DNA of 64,000 nt from Rhodospirillales bacterium 70-18 (GTDB taxonomy: Bacteria > Pseudomonadota > Alphaproteobacteria > Acetobacterales > Acetobacteraceae), in assembly GCA_001899585.1 (NCBI GenBank), contig MKWE01000056.1, forward strand, positions 112,199 through 176,198, in the 5' to 3' direction. Below, in pieces: positions 35,630 through 45,099 of this stretch. The notes beneath the pieces were generated by a model that made no database searches, was not told the DNA's origin, and was given only the letters and a program-made list of their open reading frames with translations. The translations under genes were made by a program, and so were the position numbers. How positions within the stretch are numbered: the stretch's first letter is position 1; every line of letters starts with the position of its first letter.

Positions 35630-36816
35630 GGAGCAAGGACGATGCAGCGGTGAAGACGGTCACGGTGCTGGGCAGCACGGGCAGCGTGGGCACCCAGACG
35701 ATCGACCTGCTGGCCGCCGACCCCGACCGCTACCGGGTGCTGGCGCTGGTCGCCGGCCGCAACGTGACCCTGCTGGCCGCCCAGGCCCGCCAGTTGCGCG
35801 CCCGCCGTGCCGTGGTCAGCGACCCGGCCTGCCTGTCCGCCCTGCGCGAGGCGCTGGCCGGCAGCGGGATCGAGGCGGATGCCGGCCCGGAGGCGGTGGT
35901 GGCCGCCGCCGGCCTGCATGCCGACTGGACCATGTGCGCGATCACCGGGGCGGCCGGCCTGGCCTCCACGCTGGAGGCGATCCGCGGCGGCGGCGCCGTG
36001 GCGCTGGCCAACAAGGAGGCGCTGGTCTGCGCTGGCGAGGTGATGCTGCACGCGGTGCGCGAACACGGCGCCACGCTGCTGCCGGTCGACTCGGAGCACA
36101 ACGCGATCTTTCAGTCGATGGCCGACGGCAACCACGGCGCCATCGAGAAGATCGTGCTGACCGCCTCCGGCGGCCCGTTCCGCACCGCCAGCCGCGAGGA
36201 GATGGCGCATGCCCGGCCCGAGGCGGCGCTGCGCCACCCGATCTGGTCGATGGGCGCCAAGATCAGCATCGACAGCGCCACCATGATGAACAAGGGCCTG
36301 GAACTGATCGAGGCGGCGCGGCTGTTCGGCCTGGACAGCGCGCGCATCGGCGTGCTGGTGCACCCGCAATCGGTCGTCCACGGCCTCGTCTATTACCACG
36401 ACGGCAGCGTGCTGGCGCAGCTCGGCAGTCCGGACATGCGGGTGCCGATCGCCCACACGCTCGCCTGGCCGGCGCGCATCGCCACCGCCGCTCCGCGGCT
36501 GGACCTGGCCGCCGTGGCCCGGCTGGAGTTCGCCGAGCCCGATCTGGAGCGATTCCCCGCCCTGCGGCTGGCCCGCGAGGCCTTGCAGGCGGGGGGCGGC
36601 GCCCCCACCATCCTCAGTGCCGCCAATGAAGTGGCGGTGGAGGCGTTCCTGCAGCGCCGCATCGGTTTCCTCGACATCGCCGCCAGCGTCGCGCGCGTGC
36701 TGGACGAGACCGGGACGCCGCCGGCCGACAGCCTGGAGCAGGTGCTCGCGCTGGACGCCAGCGCCCGCGCCCTGGCGACCCGGATCTGCCTGCAATACGC
36801 CCGCCCCGCCGCCTGA
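35626..36816 (+). CDS. dxr: 1-deoxy-D-xylulose-5-phosphate reductoisomerase
   Basis: Dxr is the NADPH-dependent second enzyme of the MEP isoprenoid pathway, producing MEP for the uppS substrate and quinones. The 396-residue protein has nucleotide-binding GSTGSVGTQTIDLL, ALANKEALVCAGE, the metal- and substrate-binding PVDSEHNAIFQ, and MGAKISIDSATMMNKGLELIEA. ATG at 35626 overlaps the cdsA stop (AATGA); GTG at 35650 is a possible shorter start. Confidence 0.97.
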   Translation: MRSKDDAAVKTVTVLGSTGSVGTQTIDLLAADPDRYRVLALVAGRNVTLLAAQARQLRARRAVVSDPACLSALREALAGSGIEADAGPEAVVAAAGLHADWTMCAITGAAGLASTLEAIRGGGAVALANKEALVCAGEVMLHAVREHGATLLPVDSEHNAIFQSMADGNHGAIEKIVLTASGGPFRTASREEMAHARPEAALRHPIWSMGAKISIDSATMMNKGLELIEAARLFGLDSARIGVLVHPQSVVHGLVYYHDGSVLAQLGSPDMRVPIAHTLAWPARIATAAPRLDLAAVARLEFAEPDLERFPALRLAREALQAGGGAPTILSAANEVAVEAFLQRRIGFLDIAASVARVLDETGTPPADSLEQVLALDASARALATRICLQYARPAA

Positions 36817-36852
36817 CGCCGACCCACGCCGCCATTTCGAGAGAACCGCATA

Positions 36853-37965
36853 GTGTTCGATTTCCTGCCTGAATTCCTCCGCACGCCGGTCGCCTTCGTG
36901 GTCGTCCTGGGGGTGCTGGTGTTCATTCACGAGCTGGGCCACTACCTTGCCGCCCGCTGGGTGGGCGTGCATGTGGAGGCGTTCTCGATCGGCTTCGGCC
37001 GGTCGCTGGCCACCTGGACGGACCGGCACGGCACCGCCTGGAAGCTGGCCTGGATCCCGCTCGGCGGCTACGTGAAGCTGCATGGGCAGGAGCGGCCGGA
37101 GGATGTGCCCTCCGATGTGGTGGCACTGTGGCAGCCGGGGCGGACCTTCCACGAGAAACAGGTGGGCCAGCGCGCGATCGTCGTGGCGGCCGGGCCGGTG
37201 GCCAATTTCGTCCTCGCGGCGGTGCTGTTCGCGTTGCTGTTCGCCGCCGCCGGCCAGCCGGTGGTGATGCCGGTGGTCGGCGAGGTGGTGGCCGACTCGG
37301 CCGCCGCCGCCGCCGGCCTGAAACCCGGCGACCGCATCACCGCGATCGGCGCCCAGAAGATCGACCGTTTCGAGGACCTGCAGCGGATCGTCTCGGCCAG
37401 CCCCGGCAAGGCGCTGAGCCTGCAGGTGCATCGCGGCACCGCCGACCTGACCCTGACGGTGACCCCGCAGGCGCACGAGGCGGATGGCCGCACCACCGGC
37501 ATACTGGGCGTGCGTGGCGGCGAAACCCGCTATATCCGCATCCCCGTGTGGGAGGCGATCCCGATGGGCATCGCCCAGACCTGGGACATCTCGGTGCAGA
37601 CCCTGGCCGGCGTCTGGACCATGCTGACCACCCATAAGGGCGCCGATGAACTCGGCGGGCCGCTGCGAATCGCCCAGATGTCCGGCCAGGTGGCCCAGCA
37701 CGGCCTGACCAGCCTGACCACCTTCATCGCGGTGCTGAGCGTCAACCTCGGCCTGATCAATCTTTTCCCGATCCCGATCCTGGATGGCGGCCACCTGCTG
37801 TTTTTCCTGGCCGAGGCGGTGCGCGGCCGGCCGCTGCCGCCGCGGGCGCAGGAATACGGGCTGAAGGCAGGGTTCGCCCTGCTGATCGGCCTGTTCGTCT
37901 TCGCCACCTGGAACGATTTGGGGCATATCGGGGTATTCCGCTGGATGGCCGGCCTGCTCGGGTGA
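36853..37965 (+). CDS. rseP: Site-2 zinc metalloprotease RseP
   Basis: RseP is an inner-membrane intramembrane protease that cleaves anti-sigma factors and leftover signal peptides. The 370-residue protein has the zinc motif HELGH (His26, Glu27, His30) in helix 1, the GFGR...IPLGGYVKLHG membrane-reentrant segment, one PDZ domain (about 125-200, with GLKPGDRITAIGAQ), and the second active-site motif LDGGH with Asp311. E. coli has two PDZ domains; one is common in alphaproteobacteria. The start is GTG. It lies between dxr and bamA, as is standard. Confidence 0.95.
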   Translation: MFDFLPEFLRTPVAFVVVLGVLVFIHELGHYLAARWVGVHVEAFSIGFGRSLATWTDRHGTAWKLAWIPLGGYVKLHGQERPEDVPSDVVALWQPGRTFHEKQVGQRAIVVAAGPVANFVLAAVLFALLFAAAGQPVVMPVVGEVVADSAAAAAGLKPGDRITAIGAQKIDRFEDLQRIVSASPGKALSLQVHRGTADLTLTVTPQAHEADGRTTGILGVRGGETRYIRIPVWEAIPMGIAQTWDISVQTLAGVWTMLTTHKGADELGGPLRIAQMSGQVAQHGLTSLTTFIAVLSVNLGLINLFPIPILDGGHLLFFLAEAVRGRPLPPRAQEYGLKAGFALLIGLFVFATWNDLGHIGVFRWMAGLLG

Positions 37966-37989
37966 GGCAAGGGCGCCAGCAGGCATTGG

Positions 37990-38018
37990 TTGACGGGGCG
38001 ACGCGCCGCCTGTAGCGC
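37990..38018 (+). promoter_or_regulatory. Putative promoter of the bamA-lpx operon
   Basis: TTGACG (37990-37995), 17 bases, TAGCGC (38013-38018), in the 149-base rseP-bamA gap. The -35 is good and the -10 only partial. Confidence 0.4.
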
Positions 38019-38114
38019 GTGGCCGGTGGTCCGGCTATGCTCCGTCGCCCGGGGTGGGGCCGGTGTCGGCCGTCTCTCCGGTTGGGACGGCGCCGCAGTG
38101 GGGAGTTACCGCTT

Positions 38115-40448
38115 TTGTTACGTACTCGCGCGAAGCTGTTCGCGTCGGCTCTCTTGCTGTCCGTCGCCGTCTCGGTGGTCGCCCTGGCCCAGGGCGCGCG
38201 CCAACCGGCGCCGTCACCCGTCGCTGGGACCATTGCCGCCATCAAGGTGGAGGGCAATGAGCGGATTGAGGCCGGCACCATCCAGTCCTACATGCTGGTG
38301 CGCCCCGGCGGGGCGTTCGATCCGCAGGAGATGGATCGCAGCCTCAAGACGCTCTACGCTACCGGCCTGTTCTCCGATGTCACCCTGCGCCGCGAGGGCA
38401 GCACCCTGGTGGTGAAGGTGGCGGAGAACCCGATCGTCAACCGCATCGCCTTCGAGGGCAACCACAAGATCAGCGACGATTCGCTGCGCCCCGAGCTGCA
38501 GCTGCGCCCGCGCGCCGTCTACACCGCCGCCCTGGCGCAGTCCGACCGCCAGCGCATCCTCGACCTGTATGCCAAGCGCGGCCGCTTCGCCGCCACGGTC
38601 GAGCCGAAGATCATCAAGCTCGACCAGAACCGGGTCGACGTGGTGTTCGAGATCAACGAGGGCAATTCCACCCTGGTCAGCCGCATCGCCTTCGTCGGCA
38701 ACCACGCCTTCAGCGAATCCACCCTCGGCGACGTGATCGGCAGCCGCGAGGAGGCGTGGTGGCGCTTCCTGTCCAGCAGCGACAGCTACGACCCCGAGCG
38801 GGTGAATTTCGACAAGGAATTGCTGCGCCGCTACTACCTCAGCAAGGGCTACGCCGATTTCGAGGTGGTGAGCGCCAATGCCGAGCTGGCGCCCGACCGC
38901 TCGGCCTTCTTCCTCACTTTCACCCTCAATGAGGGCGAGCGCTACAAGGTCCGCAAGGTCGAGGTGAACGCCACCCTGCACAACCTCGACCCCAAGACCC
39001 TGCAACAGCTGATCGAGATCGAGCCGGGCGACTGGTACAACGGCGACGCGCTCGAACGCTCGGTCCAGGCGCTGACGCAGGCGGTACAGGACCGCGGCTA
39101 CGCCTTCGTCGATGTCAAGCCGCGGATCAAGCGCGACACCGAGAAGCACATCATCGACATCGCCTTCGACGTGGGCGAGGGGCCGCGCGTCTACATCGAG
39201 CGTATCGACATCAGCGGCAACCAGCGCACCATGGACAAGGTGGTCCGCCGCGAGATGCGCGTGGCCGAAGGCGACCCGTTCAACGCCACGCTGCTGCGCA
39301 ACAGCCGCCAGCGCATCGTCGACCTCGATTTCTTCAACGGTGTGCGGGTGGCGCCCAGCCCTGGCTCGGCGCCCGACAAGACGGTGATCAACGTCGATGT
39401 CAACGAGAAGGCGACCGGCGAGCTGAGCCTGGGCGGCGGCTACTCCACCGATATCGGCCCGCTGGTCAGCGCCGGCCTGCGCGAGCGCAACCTGGTCGGC
39501 ACCGGCATCGACGGCAGCATCAACGCGCTGCTGGCGCAGAAGCAGAGCCAGATCAACCTCTCGGTCACCGACCCGTATTTCCTCGACCGCAACCTCGTCG
39601 CCGGCTTCGACCTGTTCCGCATCCAGACGAACCTGCAGGACGTGGCCAACTACAGCGAGCGGCGAACCGGCATGACGCTGCGGCTGGGTTATGAATTCAC
39701 CCAGCATGTGCGCCAGATCTGGACCTATTCGATCATCAACCGAGAAGTCTACGACGTGCAGCCCGGCGCCAGCATCTACGTGCTGGACTCCAAGGGGCAA
39801 ACCCTGCTGTCGCAGATCGGCCAGGCGCTGACGGTGGACTACCGCGACTCCAAGCTGGACCCGCACACCGGCTGGCTGGTCCGCCTGGGCACCGACTTCG
39901 CCGGCCTGGGCGGCGATGCCCGCTTCGTCCGCGCCAAGCTGGATGGCGCCTACTACATTCCGCTCGACCGCCTGACCGGCAACACCGACTGGAACGTCGT
40001 GCTCCAGGGCGGCGTCGGCAAGACGTTCCAGATGGGCGGCGCCAAGGAGAAGATCATCGACCGCTTCTTCCTCGGCGGCGACAATCTGCGCGGCTTCGAG
40101 ACCGGCGGCGCCGGCCCGCACAGCATTCCGGCCGGCGACAGCATCGGCGGGCGGTTCATCTGGACCCAGACCAGCGAGCTGCGCTTCCCGCTGCCGGTGT
40201 CGCGCGACCTCGGCCTGACCGGCCGCGCCTTCGTCGATGTCGGCTCGCTGTCCGAGGTGGACCCGATCGTGTTGAACGGCGCCAAGGTCGGCCTCACCGA
40301 CGATGCCGCCCCGCGCGTCGGCGTGGGCGTGGGCATCTCGTGGAAGACGCCGTTCGGCCTGCTGAACGTCGATCTCGCCCAGCCGGTCATCAAGAAGAAA
40401 TACGACAAGTCCCAGTTAATCCGCTTCGGCTTTGGCACGAGGTTCTAG
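38115..40448 (+). CDS. bamA: Outer membrane protein assembly factor BamA
   Basis: BamA is the core of the machine that folds beta-barrel proteins into the outer membrane. The 777-residue product has a signal peptide (1 to about 28, ending VALAQG) and five POTRA repeats (about 34-430), each with the alpha/beta pattern and phrases such as VEGNERIEAGTI, FEGNHKISDDSL and DISGNQRTMDKVV. A 16-strand barrel with the conserved loop-6 motif NLRGFETGG follows, and the protein ends in a phenylalanine (FGFGTRF). TTG at 38115 is preferred because GGGGAG precedes it and it gives a proper signal peptide. Starts further upstream add a basic, non-conserved stretch. Confidence 0.95.
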   Translation: MLRTRAKLFASALLLSVAVSVVALAQGARQPAPSPVAGTIAAIKVEGNERIEAGTIQSYMLVRPGGAFDPQEMDRSLKTLYATGLFSDVTLRREGSTLVVKVAENPIVNRIAFEGNHKISDDSLRPELQLRPRAVYTAALAQSDRQRILDLYAKRGRFAATVEPKIIKLDQNRVDVVFEINEGNSTLVSRIAFVGNHAFSESTLGDVIGSREEAWWRFLSSSDSYDPERVNFDKELLRRYYLSKGYADFEVVSANAELAPDRSAFFLTFTLNEGERYKVRKVEVNATLHNLDPKTLQQLIEIEPGDWYNGDALERSVQALTQAVQDRGYAFVDVKPRIKRDTEKHIIDIAFDVGEGPRVYIERIDISGNQRTMDKVVRREMRVAEGDPFNATLLRNSRQRIVDLDFFNGVRVAPSPGSAPDKTVINVDVNEKATGELSLGGGYSTDIGPLVSAGLRERNLVGTGIDGSINALLAQKQSQINLSVTDPYFLDRNLVAGFDLFRIQTNLQDVANYSERRTGMTLRLGYEFTQHVRQIWTYSIINREVYDVQPGASIYVLDSKGQTLLSQIGQALTVDYRDSKLDPHTGWLVRLGTDFAGLGGDARFVRAKLDGAYYIPLDRLTGNTDWNVVLQGGVGKTFQMGGAKEKIIDRFFLGGDNLRGFETGGAGPHSIPAGDSIGGRFIWTQTSELRFPLPVSRDLGLTGRAFVDVGSLSEVDPIVLNGAKVGLTDDAAPRVGVGVGISWKTPFGLLNVDLAQPVIKKKYDKSQLIRFGFGTRF

Positions 40449-41320
40449 TGCAACATACCTGCTCCGCCCGCCCGCTTCGCCGTGTCGCCCCCCGCGTGAT
40501 CGCGGCCGCCCTGCTGGCGGCCGGCATGCTGCTGTCGCAGGCGCCTGCCTGGGCGCAAAGCACCGACTACTTCGTGCCGGGCAAGCCGCGCCCGGCGCCC
40601 CATGCGGCACCCGCCCGCCCGGCTCCACCGCCGCGCCCGGCGCCGACAGCGGCCCAGCAGGCCGATGCCGAGCCGGCGCCGCCGCAGATCCCGATGCCGC
40701 CGGTGCCCGAATTGCCGGCCCTGCCCAAGGGCGCCTCGCCGCCGGCTGCGGTGATGGGGGTGATCGGCGTGCCGGAGGTGATGCGCGCCTCGGTCGCCGC
40801 CCAGGAAGTGGAGAAGGTTATCAGCACCCGCCGCGAGAAGCTGAACGAGGACGCCCAGAAGGAGCAGAATACCTGGCGGGAGATGCAGCAATCCCTCGCC
40901 GGCGAGCGGGGCAAGCTGTCGCCCGAGCAGATCCGCAAGAAGGAGCAGGAGCTTCAGGACCGCATCACCACCGCGCAGAAGAAATTCCGCGAGCGGAACA
41001 TGATCATCCAGGAAGCGACCCAGTATGCGCTGAACCAGATCCAGGCCACGCTGATCGGCGTGATCCGCCAGGTGTCGGACAGCCACGGCATGAACCTGGT
41101 GCTGCACCGCAGCCAGGTGGCGCTGAACGTCAACGAGTTCGACATCACCGACCAGGTGACCGCGCAGCTCAACAAGTTGCTGCCGGCGGTCAAGATCCCG
41201 CCGGATGGCGTGGCGCCGCCGACCACCGCGCCGACGGCCCCGGTGGTGACCCTCCCCGCGCCCGACAAGCCTGCTCCGGCCAAGCCGGCCGCCGCCCCGG
41301 CCACGCCGCCCAAGAAGTAG
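40448..41320 (+). CDS. skp: OmpH/Skp family periplasmic chaperone
   Basis: Skp-type proteins hold unfolded outer-membrane proteins in the periplasm on the way to BamA. The 290-residue product has a signal peptide (about 1-36, ending APAWAQ). Its centre matches the Skp core: IGVPEVMRASVAAQEVEKVI, a long Glu/Lys/Gln-rich coiled coil (about 120-190, EEKEL-type heptads) and a C-terminal strand segment. Long Pro/Ala-rich segments flank the core on both sides, so it is much longer than E. coli Skp (161). GTG at 40448 overlaps the bamA stop by one base. Confidence 0.85.
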   Translation: MQHTCSARPLRRVAPRVIAAALLAAGMLLSQAPAWAQSTDYFVPGKPRPAPHAAPARPAPPPRPAPTAAQQADAEPAPPQIPMPPVPELPALPKGASPPAAVMGVIGVPEVMRASVAAQEVEKVISTRREKLNEDAQKEQNTWREMQQSLAGERGKLSPEQIRKKEQELQDRITTAQKKFRERNMIIQEATQYALNQIQATLIGVIRQVSDSHGMNLVLHRSQVALNVNEFDITDQVTAQLNKLLPAVKIPPDGVAPPTTAPTAPVVTLPAPDKPAPAKPAAAPATPPKK

Positions 41321-41344
41321 CGGCACATAGCAGGCGAGGGCCGC

Positions 41345-42460
41345 ATGGCCGAGATCGAGCCGATCGCGGGCGATCCGCGTTTCTTCACGCGCAGCGGCCC
41401 GCACCGCCTGCAGGACGTGGCCGCCGCCGCCGGCGGCACGGTGACCGAGGCGGCGGCCGGCCGGCTGATGGTGGGGGTGGCGCCGCTGCAAAGCGCCGGC
41501 CCCGACCAGGTGAGCTTCCTGGACAACCGCCGCTACGCGCCGTTGCTGGCCCAGTCGCGGGCCGGCGCGGTGATCCTGCATGTGGCGATGGCCGAGCGTG
41601 TGCCGGCGGGCTGCGTGGCGATCGTCACCCCCGAGCCCTATATCGGCTGGGCGCGCGTGGCCGGGCTGTTCCACCCGCCGGCGCCGGCGCGGCCGGGCAT
41701 CCATCGCCTCGCCTGCGTGGACCCCGAGGCGCGGATCGACTCCAGCGCCGAGATCGGCCCCTTCGCGGTGGTGGAGGCGGGTGCCGAGATCGGCCCGCGC
41801 TGCCGCATCGGCCCCGGTGCGGTGATCGGCGCCGGCGTGGTGCTGGGGCCGGATTGCCGGGTCGGCGCACACGCGGCGCTCAGCCACACCCTGGCCGGCG
41901 CGCGGGTCTATATCTATCCCGGCGCGCGGATCGGACAGGACGGCTTCGGTTTCGCCACCACCGCCACCGGCTTCCTGACGGTGCCGCAACTCGGCCGGGT
42001 GATCCTGGGGGACGATGTGGAGGTCGGCGCCAACAGCACGATCGACCGCGGCTCGGCCCAGGACACCGTGCTGGGCGCGGGCACGCGCCTCGACAACCTG
42101 GTGCAGATCGGGCACAACGTGCGCACCGGCCGCTGCTGCGTGGTGGTCGGCCAGGCCGGTGTGGCTGGGTCCACGGTGCTGGAAGATTTCGTGACATTGG
42201 CGGGGCAGGCTGGTATCGCCGGCCATCTGCATCTCGGCCGCGGCGCGCGGATCGGCGCGCAGGCGGGGGTGATGGCGGACGTGCCGGCAGGCGTGGACTA
42301 TCTCGGCAGCCCGGCGGTGCCGGCGCGCGATTTCTTCCGCCAGGTCGCGGCGCTGCGCCGGCTGAGCGGGCAGGGGGCGAGCACCAAGGCCCGCGCCGCG
42401 CGGCGGGACGACAAGGCGGATGCCGGTGGCGAGCCGGCCAGCAAGACGGATACGGACTGA
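41345..42460 (+). CDS. lpxD: UDP-3-O-(3-hydroxyacyl)glucosamine N-acyltransferase
   Basis: LpxD adds the second acyl chain in lipid A synthesis (cytosol, acyl-ACP dependent). The 371-residue protein has an N-terminal uridine-binding domain (VSFLDNRRYAPLL) and then a left-handed beta-helix of hexapeptide repeats from about 120 to 320. The catalytic histidine is His257 in QIGHNVRTGR. DGFGFATT is also conserved. A charged tail of about 35 residues follows. It sits between skp and fabZ as usual. Confidence 0.96.
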   Translation: MAEIEPIAGDPRFFTRSGPHRLQDVAAAAGGTVTEAAAGRLMVGVAPLQSAGPDQVSFLDNRRYAPLLAQSRAGAVILHVAMAERVPAGCVAIVTPEPYIGWARVAGLFHPPAPARPGIHRLACVDPEARIDSSAEIGPFAVVEAGAEIGPRCRIGPGAVIGAGVVLGPDCRVGAHAALSHTLAGARVYIYPGARIGQDGFGFATTATGFLTVPQLGRVILGDDVEVGANSTIDRGSAQDTVLGAGTRLDNLVQIGHNVRTGRCCVVVGQAGVAGSTVLEDFVTLAGQAGIAGHLHLGRGARIGAQAGVMADVPAGVDYLGSPAVPARDFFRQVAALRRLSGQGASTKARAARRDDKADAGGEPASKTDTD

Positions 42461-42466
42461 GTTGGC

Positions 42467-42982
42467 ATGAACGGCACCACACCAGACAGCACAGCCACCG
42501 CCGGCGCGGGCATGACGAGCGGCGTTGCCGTCGGCACGGTGGACATCGCGCGCATCATGCACGCGATCCCGCATCGCTACCCGTTCCTGCTGATTGACCG
42601 GGTGGTCGATCTGGTGACCAACGAGCGGGCAGTCGGCATCAAGAACGTCTCGGTCAACGAGAATTTCTTCCAGGGCCATTTCCCCGGCCATCCGGTGATG
42701 CCCGGCGTGCTGATCATCGAAAGCATGGCCCAGACCGCGGCGGTGCTGGTGGTCGAGACGCTGGGGGCGGACGCGGCCGGCCGGGTGGTCTATTTCATGT
42801 CGGTCGAGGCGGCGAAGTTCCGCCGCCCGGTGGTGCCGGGCGACCAGTTGCACATCCATGTCACCAAGGTGCGCAATCGCGGAAACGTGTGGAAATTCAG
42901 CGCGGTGGCACGGGTCGATGGCGTTTCGGTGGCCGAGGCGACCTATGCCGCCATGATCATGGACCGGGTAGCGGACAGGTAG
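42467..42982 (+). CDS. fabZ: 3-hydroxyacyl-[acyl-carrier-protein] dehydratase FabZ
   Basis: FabZ dehydrates 3-hydroxyacyl-ACP in fatty acid elongation and balances flux against lipid A acylation. The 171-residue hot-dog-fold protein has [11 protein letters not shown], then the active-site residues His71 ([13 protein letters not shown]) and Glu85 (LIIESMAQ). ATG at 42467 gives about 15 extra N-terminal residues; ATG at 42512 is an alternative that would match the family length more closely. It begins 6 bases after lpxD. Confidence 0.95.
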   Translation: MNGTTPDSTATAGAGMTSGVAVGTVDIARIMHAIPHRYPFLLIDRVVDLVTNERAVGIKNVSVNENFFQGHFPGHPVMPGVLIIESMAQTAAVLVVETLGADAAGRVVYFMSVEAAKFRRPVVPGDQLHIHVTKVRNRGNVWKFSAVARVDGVSVAEATYAAMIMDRVADR

Positions 42983-42989
42983 GCTGACA

Positions 42990-43802
42990 GTGAGTTTCAT
43001 CCATCCCACGGCGATCGTGGCGCCCGGCGCCACGATCGGAACCGGCGCGCGCATCGGGCCGTGGTGCCAGGTCGGGCCCGAGGCGGTCATTGAGGACGGT
43101 GCCGAGTTGGTCAGCCACGTCGTGGTGGACGGCATCACCCGCATCGGCGCGCAGGCGGTGCTGTACCCGTTCTGCACCGTCGGGCTGGCGCCGCAGGACC
43201 TGAAATACAAGGGCGAGCCGACACGCTGCGAGGTTGGCGCCCGCACCCAGGTGCGCGAGCACGTCACGATCCACCGCGGCACCGTCACCGGCAGCGGCAT
43301 CACCCGCGTCGGCGAGGACTGCCTGCTGATGGCGGTGGTCCATGTCGCGCATGACTGCCTGCTGGGCAACGGCGTGGTGGTGGCCAACAACGTGGTCATG
43401 GGCGGGCATGTCGAAATCGGCGACAACGCGGTGATCGGCGGCGCGGCGGCCATCCACCAGTTCGTTCGCATCGGCCGCGCCGCCATGGTCGGCGGCGTCT
43501 CCGGGGTCGAGGGCGACGTGATCCCGTTCGGCAGCGTCATCGGCAACCGCGCCCGGCTCGCCGGCCTCAACGTCATCGGGCTGCGCCGGCGCGGCTACGA
43601 CAAGGCGCAGATCCATGGCCTGCGCACTGCCTTCCACCAGCTGTTCCACGGCCCCGGCGTGTTCGCCGAGCGGCTGGCCCAGGTGCGCGCCAGCCAGGGC
43701 GGCGACACGCTGGTGGCGGAAATGCTGGCCTTCATCGATAGCCCGGGCCGTCGTGGCCTGATCCGCGCCGCCGCGGCCGCGGATGGCGATGACACGGCCT
43801 GA
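42990..43802 (+). CDS. lpxA: UDP-N-acetylglucosamine acyltransferase
   Basis: LpxA catalyses the first step of lipid A synthesis, transferring a 3-hydroxyacyl chain to UDP-GlcNAc. The 270-residue protein begins FIHPTAIVAPGA and forms a hexapeptide-repeat beta-helix. The catalytic His121 lies in VHVAHDCLLGN and the chain-length ruler region in GGHVEIGDNAVIGGAAAIHQ. A helical C-terminal domain with IGLRRRGYDKAQI follows. The start is GTG, 7 bases after fabZ. Confidence 0.97.
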   Translation: MSFIHPTAIVAPGATIGTGARIGPWCQVGPEAVIEDGAELVSHVVVDGITRIGAQAVLYPFCTVGLAPQDLKYKGEPTRCEVGARTQVREHVTIHRGTVTGSGITRVGEDCLLMAVVHVAHDCLLGNGVVVANNVVMGGHVEIGDNAVIGGAAAIHQFVRIGRAAMVGGVSGVEGDVIPFGSVIGNRARLAGLNVIGLRRRGYDKAQIHGLRTAFHQLFHGPGVFAERLAQVRASQGGDTLVAEMLAFIDSPGRRGLIRAAAAADGDDTA

Positions 43803-43814
43803 TCCGGCCGGCGG

Positions 43815-44669
43815 ATGACCGGCGCCGCACGGCCCCCGCTGGGTATCCTGGCCGGCGGCGGCACCCTGCCGGCCCAGGTGGCGCGCGCGGCCCAGGCGGC
43901 CGGGCGGCCGGTGTTCCTGGTCGGGCTGGAGGGCTTCGCCGAACCCGCCGTGCTGGCGCCGTTCCCGCATGCCATCGCCCGGGTCGGCGCCGTCGGGCAT
44001 ATACTGGGCCTGCTGCGCGGCCATGGCTGCACCGACCTGGTGATGATCGGCCCGGTCCGCCGCCCTTCGCTGCTGGATCTGCGCCCCGACGGCGCCGGCG
44101 CGAAGCTGCTGGCCCGCATCGGTCGCGCCGCCTTCGCCGGCGATGACGGGCTGCTGAAGGCGATCGTGCGGGTGCTGGGGGAGGAGGGGTTCACCGTGCT
44201 GGGCGCGCAGGACATCCTCACCGAGGCGCTGGGGCCGTCCGGCCTGCTGACCCGCGCCGGGCCGGATGCCGCGGCGCAGGCCGATATCAGCCGCGGCGTG
44301 GCGGTGGCGCGCGCGCTGGGGGCGGTGGATGTCGGCCAGGGCTGCGTGGTGCAGCAGGGGCTGGTGCTGTGCGTGGAGGCGGTGGAGGGCACCGACGCCA
44401 TGCTGCGCCGCGCCGGCACGCTGCGCCGGCCGGGGCCGGGCGGGGTGCTGGTGAAACTGCTCAAACCCGGCCAGGATCGTCGTGCCGACCTGCCGACGAT
44501 CGGGCCGGACACGGTGGCCGCCGCCGCCGCCGCCGGTCTGCGCGGGCTGGCGTTCCAGGCGGGCGCCACCATCCTGGCCGATCGCGCGGCCAGCATCGCG
44601 GCGGCCGACCGGGCGGGGCTGTTCCTGCTCGGGCTGTCTGCCGAGGAGATCGCCGGATCATCCGGTTAG
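43815..44669 (+). CDS. lpxI: UDP-2,3-diacylglucosamine pyrophosphatase LpxI
   Basis: LpxI hydrolyses UDP-2,3-diacylglucosamine to lipid X and is the alphaproteobacterial replacement for LpxH. The 284-residue DUF1009 protein has GILAGGGTLPAQVARAAQ at the N terminus and VGHILGLLRGHGCTDLVMIG, followed by a C-terminal domain with VQQGLVLCVEAVEGTDAML and LPTIGPDTV. In many relatives lpxB follows directly; here a glyoxalase gene follows instead. Confidence 0.92.
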   Translation: MTGAARPPLGILAGGGTLPAQVARAAQAAGRPVFLVGLEGFAEPAVLAPFPHAIARVGAVGHILGLLRGHGCTDLVMIGPVRRPSLLDLRPDGAGAKLLARIGRAAFAGDDGLLKAIVRVLGEEGFTVLGAQDILTEALGPSGLLTRAGPDAAAQADISRGVAVARALGAVDVGQGCVVQQGLVLCVEAVEGTDAMLRRAGTLRRPGPGGVLVKLLKPGQDRRADLPTIGPDTVAAAAAAGLRGLAFQAGATILADRAASIAAADRAGLFLLGLSAEEIAGSSG

Positions 44670-44687
44670 TTATGGGGGATAATAGTT

Positions 44688-45083
44688 ATGGCTGATACCA
44701 ATCGCTACCTGCACACCATGCTGCGCGTCGGCGACCTCGACCGCTCGGTGAAGTTCTACTCCGAGATGTTCGGCATGACCGAGCTGCGCCGCCGCGACGT
44801 GCCGGACGGTAAGTACACCCTGGCCTTCATGGGCTACGCCGATCAGCCGAACGGCACCGAGCTGGAGCTGACCTATAATTACGGCGTGGAAAAATACGAT
44901 ATCGGCACCGGATTCGGCCATCTGGCCATCGGAATGCCCGATATCTACGCCGCCTGCGACAAGATGCGCGCTGCCGGCGCCCGCATCACCCGCGAGCCGG
45001 GCCCGGTGAAGTTCGGCACCACCGTGATCGCGTTCGTCGAGGACCCGGACGGCTACAAGATCGAGCTGATCCAGCGCGGCTGA
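44688..45083 (+). CDS. gloA: Lactoylglutathione lyase (glyoxalase I)
   Basis: GloA isomerises the methylglyoxal-glutathione hemithioacetal to S-lactoylglutathione. The 131-residue protein has two beta-alpha-beta-beta-beta modules, and all four metal ligands are in the positions expected from E. coli GloA shifted by four: His9, Glu60, His78 and Glu126. The first module starts HTMLRVGDLDRSVKFYSEMF and the second GFGHLAIGMPDIY. It starts 18 bases after lpxI and may be co-transcribed. Confidence 0.96.
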   Translation: MADTNRYLHTMLRVGDLDRSVKFYSEMFGMTELRRRDVPDGKYTLAFMGYADQPNGTELELTYNYGVEKYDIGTGFGHLAIGMPDIYAACDKMRAAGARITREPGPVKFGTTVIAFVEDPDGYKIELIQRG

Positions 45084-45099
45084 GGATAAGGCGCGGCGA

